DNA from: Phyto melanocephala
Taxonomy: Eukaryota; Arthropoda; Insecta; Diptera; Rhinophoridae
Assembly (NCBI GenBank): GCA_941918925.1
Contig: OW799236.1
Location: forward strand, 100,022,562 to 100,086,561
Length of the DNA: 64,000 bases
Direction of reading: 5' to 3'
Part shown: positions 63,156-64,000 of the stretch, piece after piece
Numbering within the stretch: the stretch's first letter is position 1
Layout of the letters: every line of letters begins with the position of its first letter
The notes under the pieces: generated by a model
Seen by the model: only the letters and a program-made list of their open reading frames with translations
Databases searched by the model: none
What the model was told of the DNA's origin: nothing
Made by a program: the position numbers and the translations under genes

Positions 63156-64000
63156 ACATAAAGTTGGTAGAACGCCAGCCATAAGGCCAAGCGAAAAACG
63201 TCGAGCAACGAAAAATTCATCGTCTTTATCAACTCGACATTTTCTTTCAAGAATAGAACCAAGAGACTACAAACGATTGCGATTGTCTTGTAAAGTGGCA
63301 ATAGCAGATCAAAGAAGATCTCAGAGTTGTCGTGGTATGAACATGGGTCAAAAAATAAGCGGCAGTGTGAAATCTGTTAACAGAAATGACACACAAACGC
63401 CTTTTAAACCAATTATACCAAGAGAATTAGCGGCAGATTTTGCAAAACCAGCTCGAATTGATATTTTATTAGATATGCCTCCAGCAAGTAAAGAAAACCA
63501 ACTAAAGCATTCCTGGAATTCGGAGGATAGGTCCCTTAATATTTTTGTGAAAGAAGACGATAAGCTAACATTCCATAGACATCCGGTTGCACAAAGTACT
63601 GACTGTATTCGAGGAAAAATTGGTATGACAAAAGGATTACATATTTGGGAAATTTATTGGCCTACAAGACAAAGGGGTACGCATGCAGTTGTAGGGGTTG
63701 CTACATCTGAAGCTCCTTTGCATTCTGTAGGTTATCAGAGTTTAGTTGGATCATCAGATCAAAGCTGGGGCTGGGACTTAGGAAGAAATAAATTATATCA
63801 CAATTCGAAAAACTATGCAGGCATAACATATCCTGCAATCCTAAAAAATGATGAAGCTTTTTTGGTTCCTGATAAATTTTTAGTTGCCCTTGATATGGAC
63901 GAAGGAACATTAAGTTTTATCATAGACCACCAGTACCTTGGAGTTGCATTTAAGGGCTTAAAGGGTAAAAAATTGTATCCTGTGGTTTCAGCAGTTTGGG
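63156..64000 (+). CDS. gus: Gustavus, SPRY-domain SOCS-box protein (5' part)
   Basis: Exon starting after the acceptor at 63154-63155 and open to the window edge. The short-form start MGQKISGS is at 63343; the frame is open 62 codons upstream ([28 protein letters not shown]), so longer isoforms starting in an upstream exon are likely. Family marks: [17 protein letters not shown] text ([19 protein letters not shown]), [34 protein letters not shown], then the SPRY domain [53 protein letters not shown]. The SOCS box is beyond the window. In Drosophila it binds Vasa and acts as a Cul5-type E3 substrate receptor in germ cells (family knowledge). Confidence 0.95.

Noticed and set aside
1..64000. 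CRISPR arrays, operons, ribosome binding sites, integrated bacterial DNA
   Set aside because: Spliced genes, AT-rich introns and eukaryotic transposons throughout. Tandem arrays here have no spacer structure and no cas-like genes.

Overview
This window looks like nuclear DNA of a higher (cyclorrhaphan) fly. It is very AT-rich, and its genes have GT-AG introns. The recognisable proteins match Drosophila-type genes, and the dominant interspersed repeat has the landmarks of the Drosophila INE-1/DINE-1 (Helentron-derived) family. I cannot name the species. All assignments come from reading the sequence and from memory of protein families; no search was run.

Four host genes are supported. (1) 103-2254 (+): the 3' part of Mulk/AGK, a mitochondrial acylglycerol (multi-substrate lipid) kinase. 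(2) 3670-10582 (+): a complete four-exon gny/ALG6, the ER glucosyltransferase that adds the first glucose to the N-glycan precursor. (3) 15510-48044 (-): a complete chico/IRS coding region in eight exons over 32.5 kb, with PH and PTB domains at the N-terminus and phosphotyrosine docking sites at the C-terminus. (4) 63156 to the right edge (+): the start of gus, a SPRY/SOCS-box adaptor, cut off by the window end. gny and chico are convergent. Joined exon phases agree throughout gny and chico.

Nearly everything else is transposon wreckage, concentrated in chico introns and in the chico-gus interval. A DINE-1-like family is present in about 29 copies and fragments (subfamilies A, B and C below). 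Also present are three IS630/Tc1/mariner transposase relics plus a Minos/Tc1-like relic, a near-complete but broken Harbinger element, several MITEs with clear terminal inverted repeats and target duplications (hAT 8 bp, Harbinger 3 bp, Tc1/mariner TA), canonical A^TC...CTAG^T Helitrons, LINE fragments, and gypsy-type pol relics (protease, RT, integrase).

The most interesting signals are: a transposon family ('X') whose relics encode an unclassified protein with D, D and E-R-F-H motifs, and which shares its terminal ~200 bp with a 678-bp MITE; a second unclassified element-borne protein relic ('Y'); a nested insertion history whose empty sites can be read exactly; a near-perfect head-to-head palindrome of DINE-like copies; phased A/T tracts in the core of DINE-like copies; and a shortened Chico with only one of the two expected PI3K-binding YxxM motifs.
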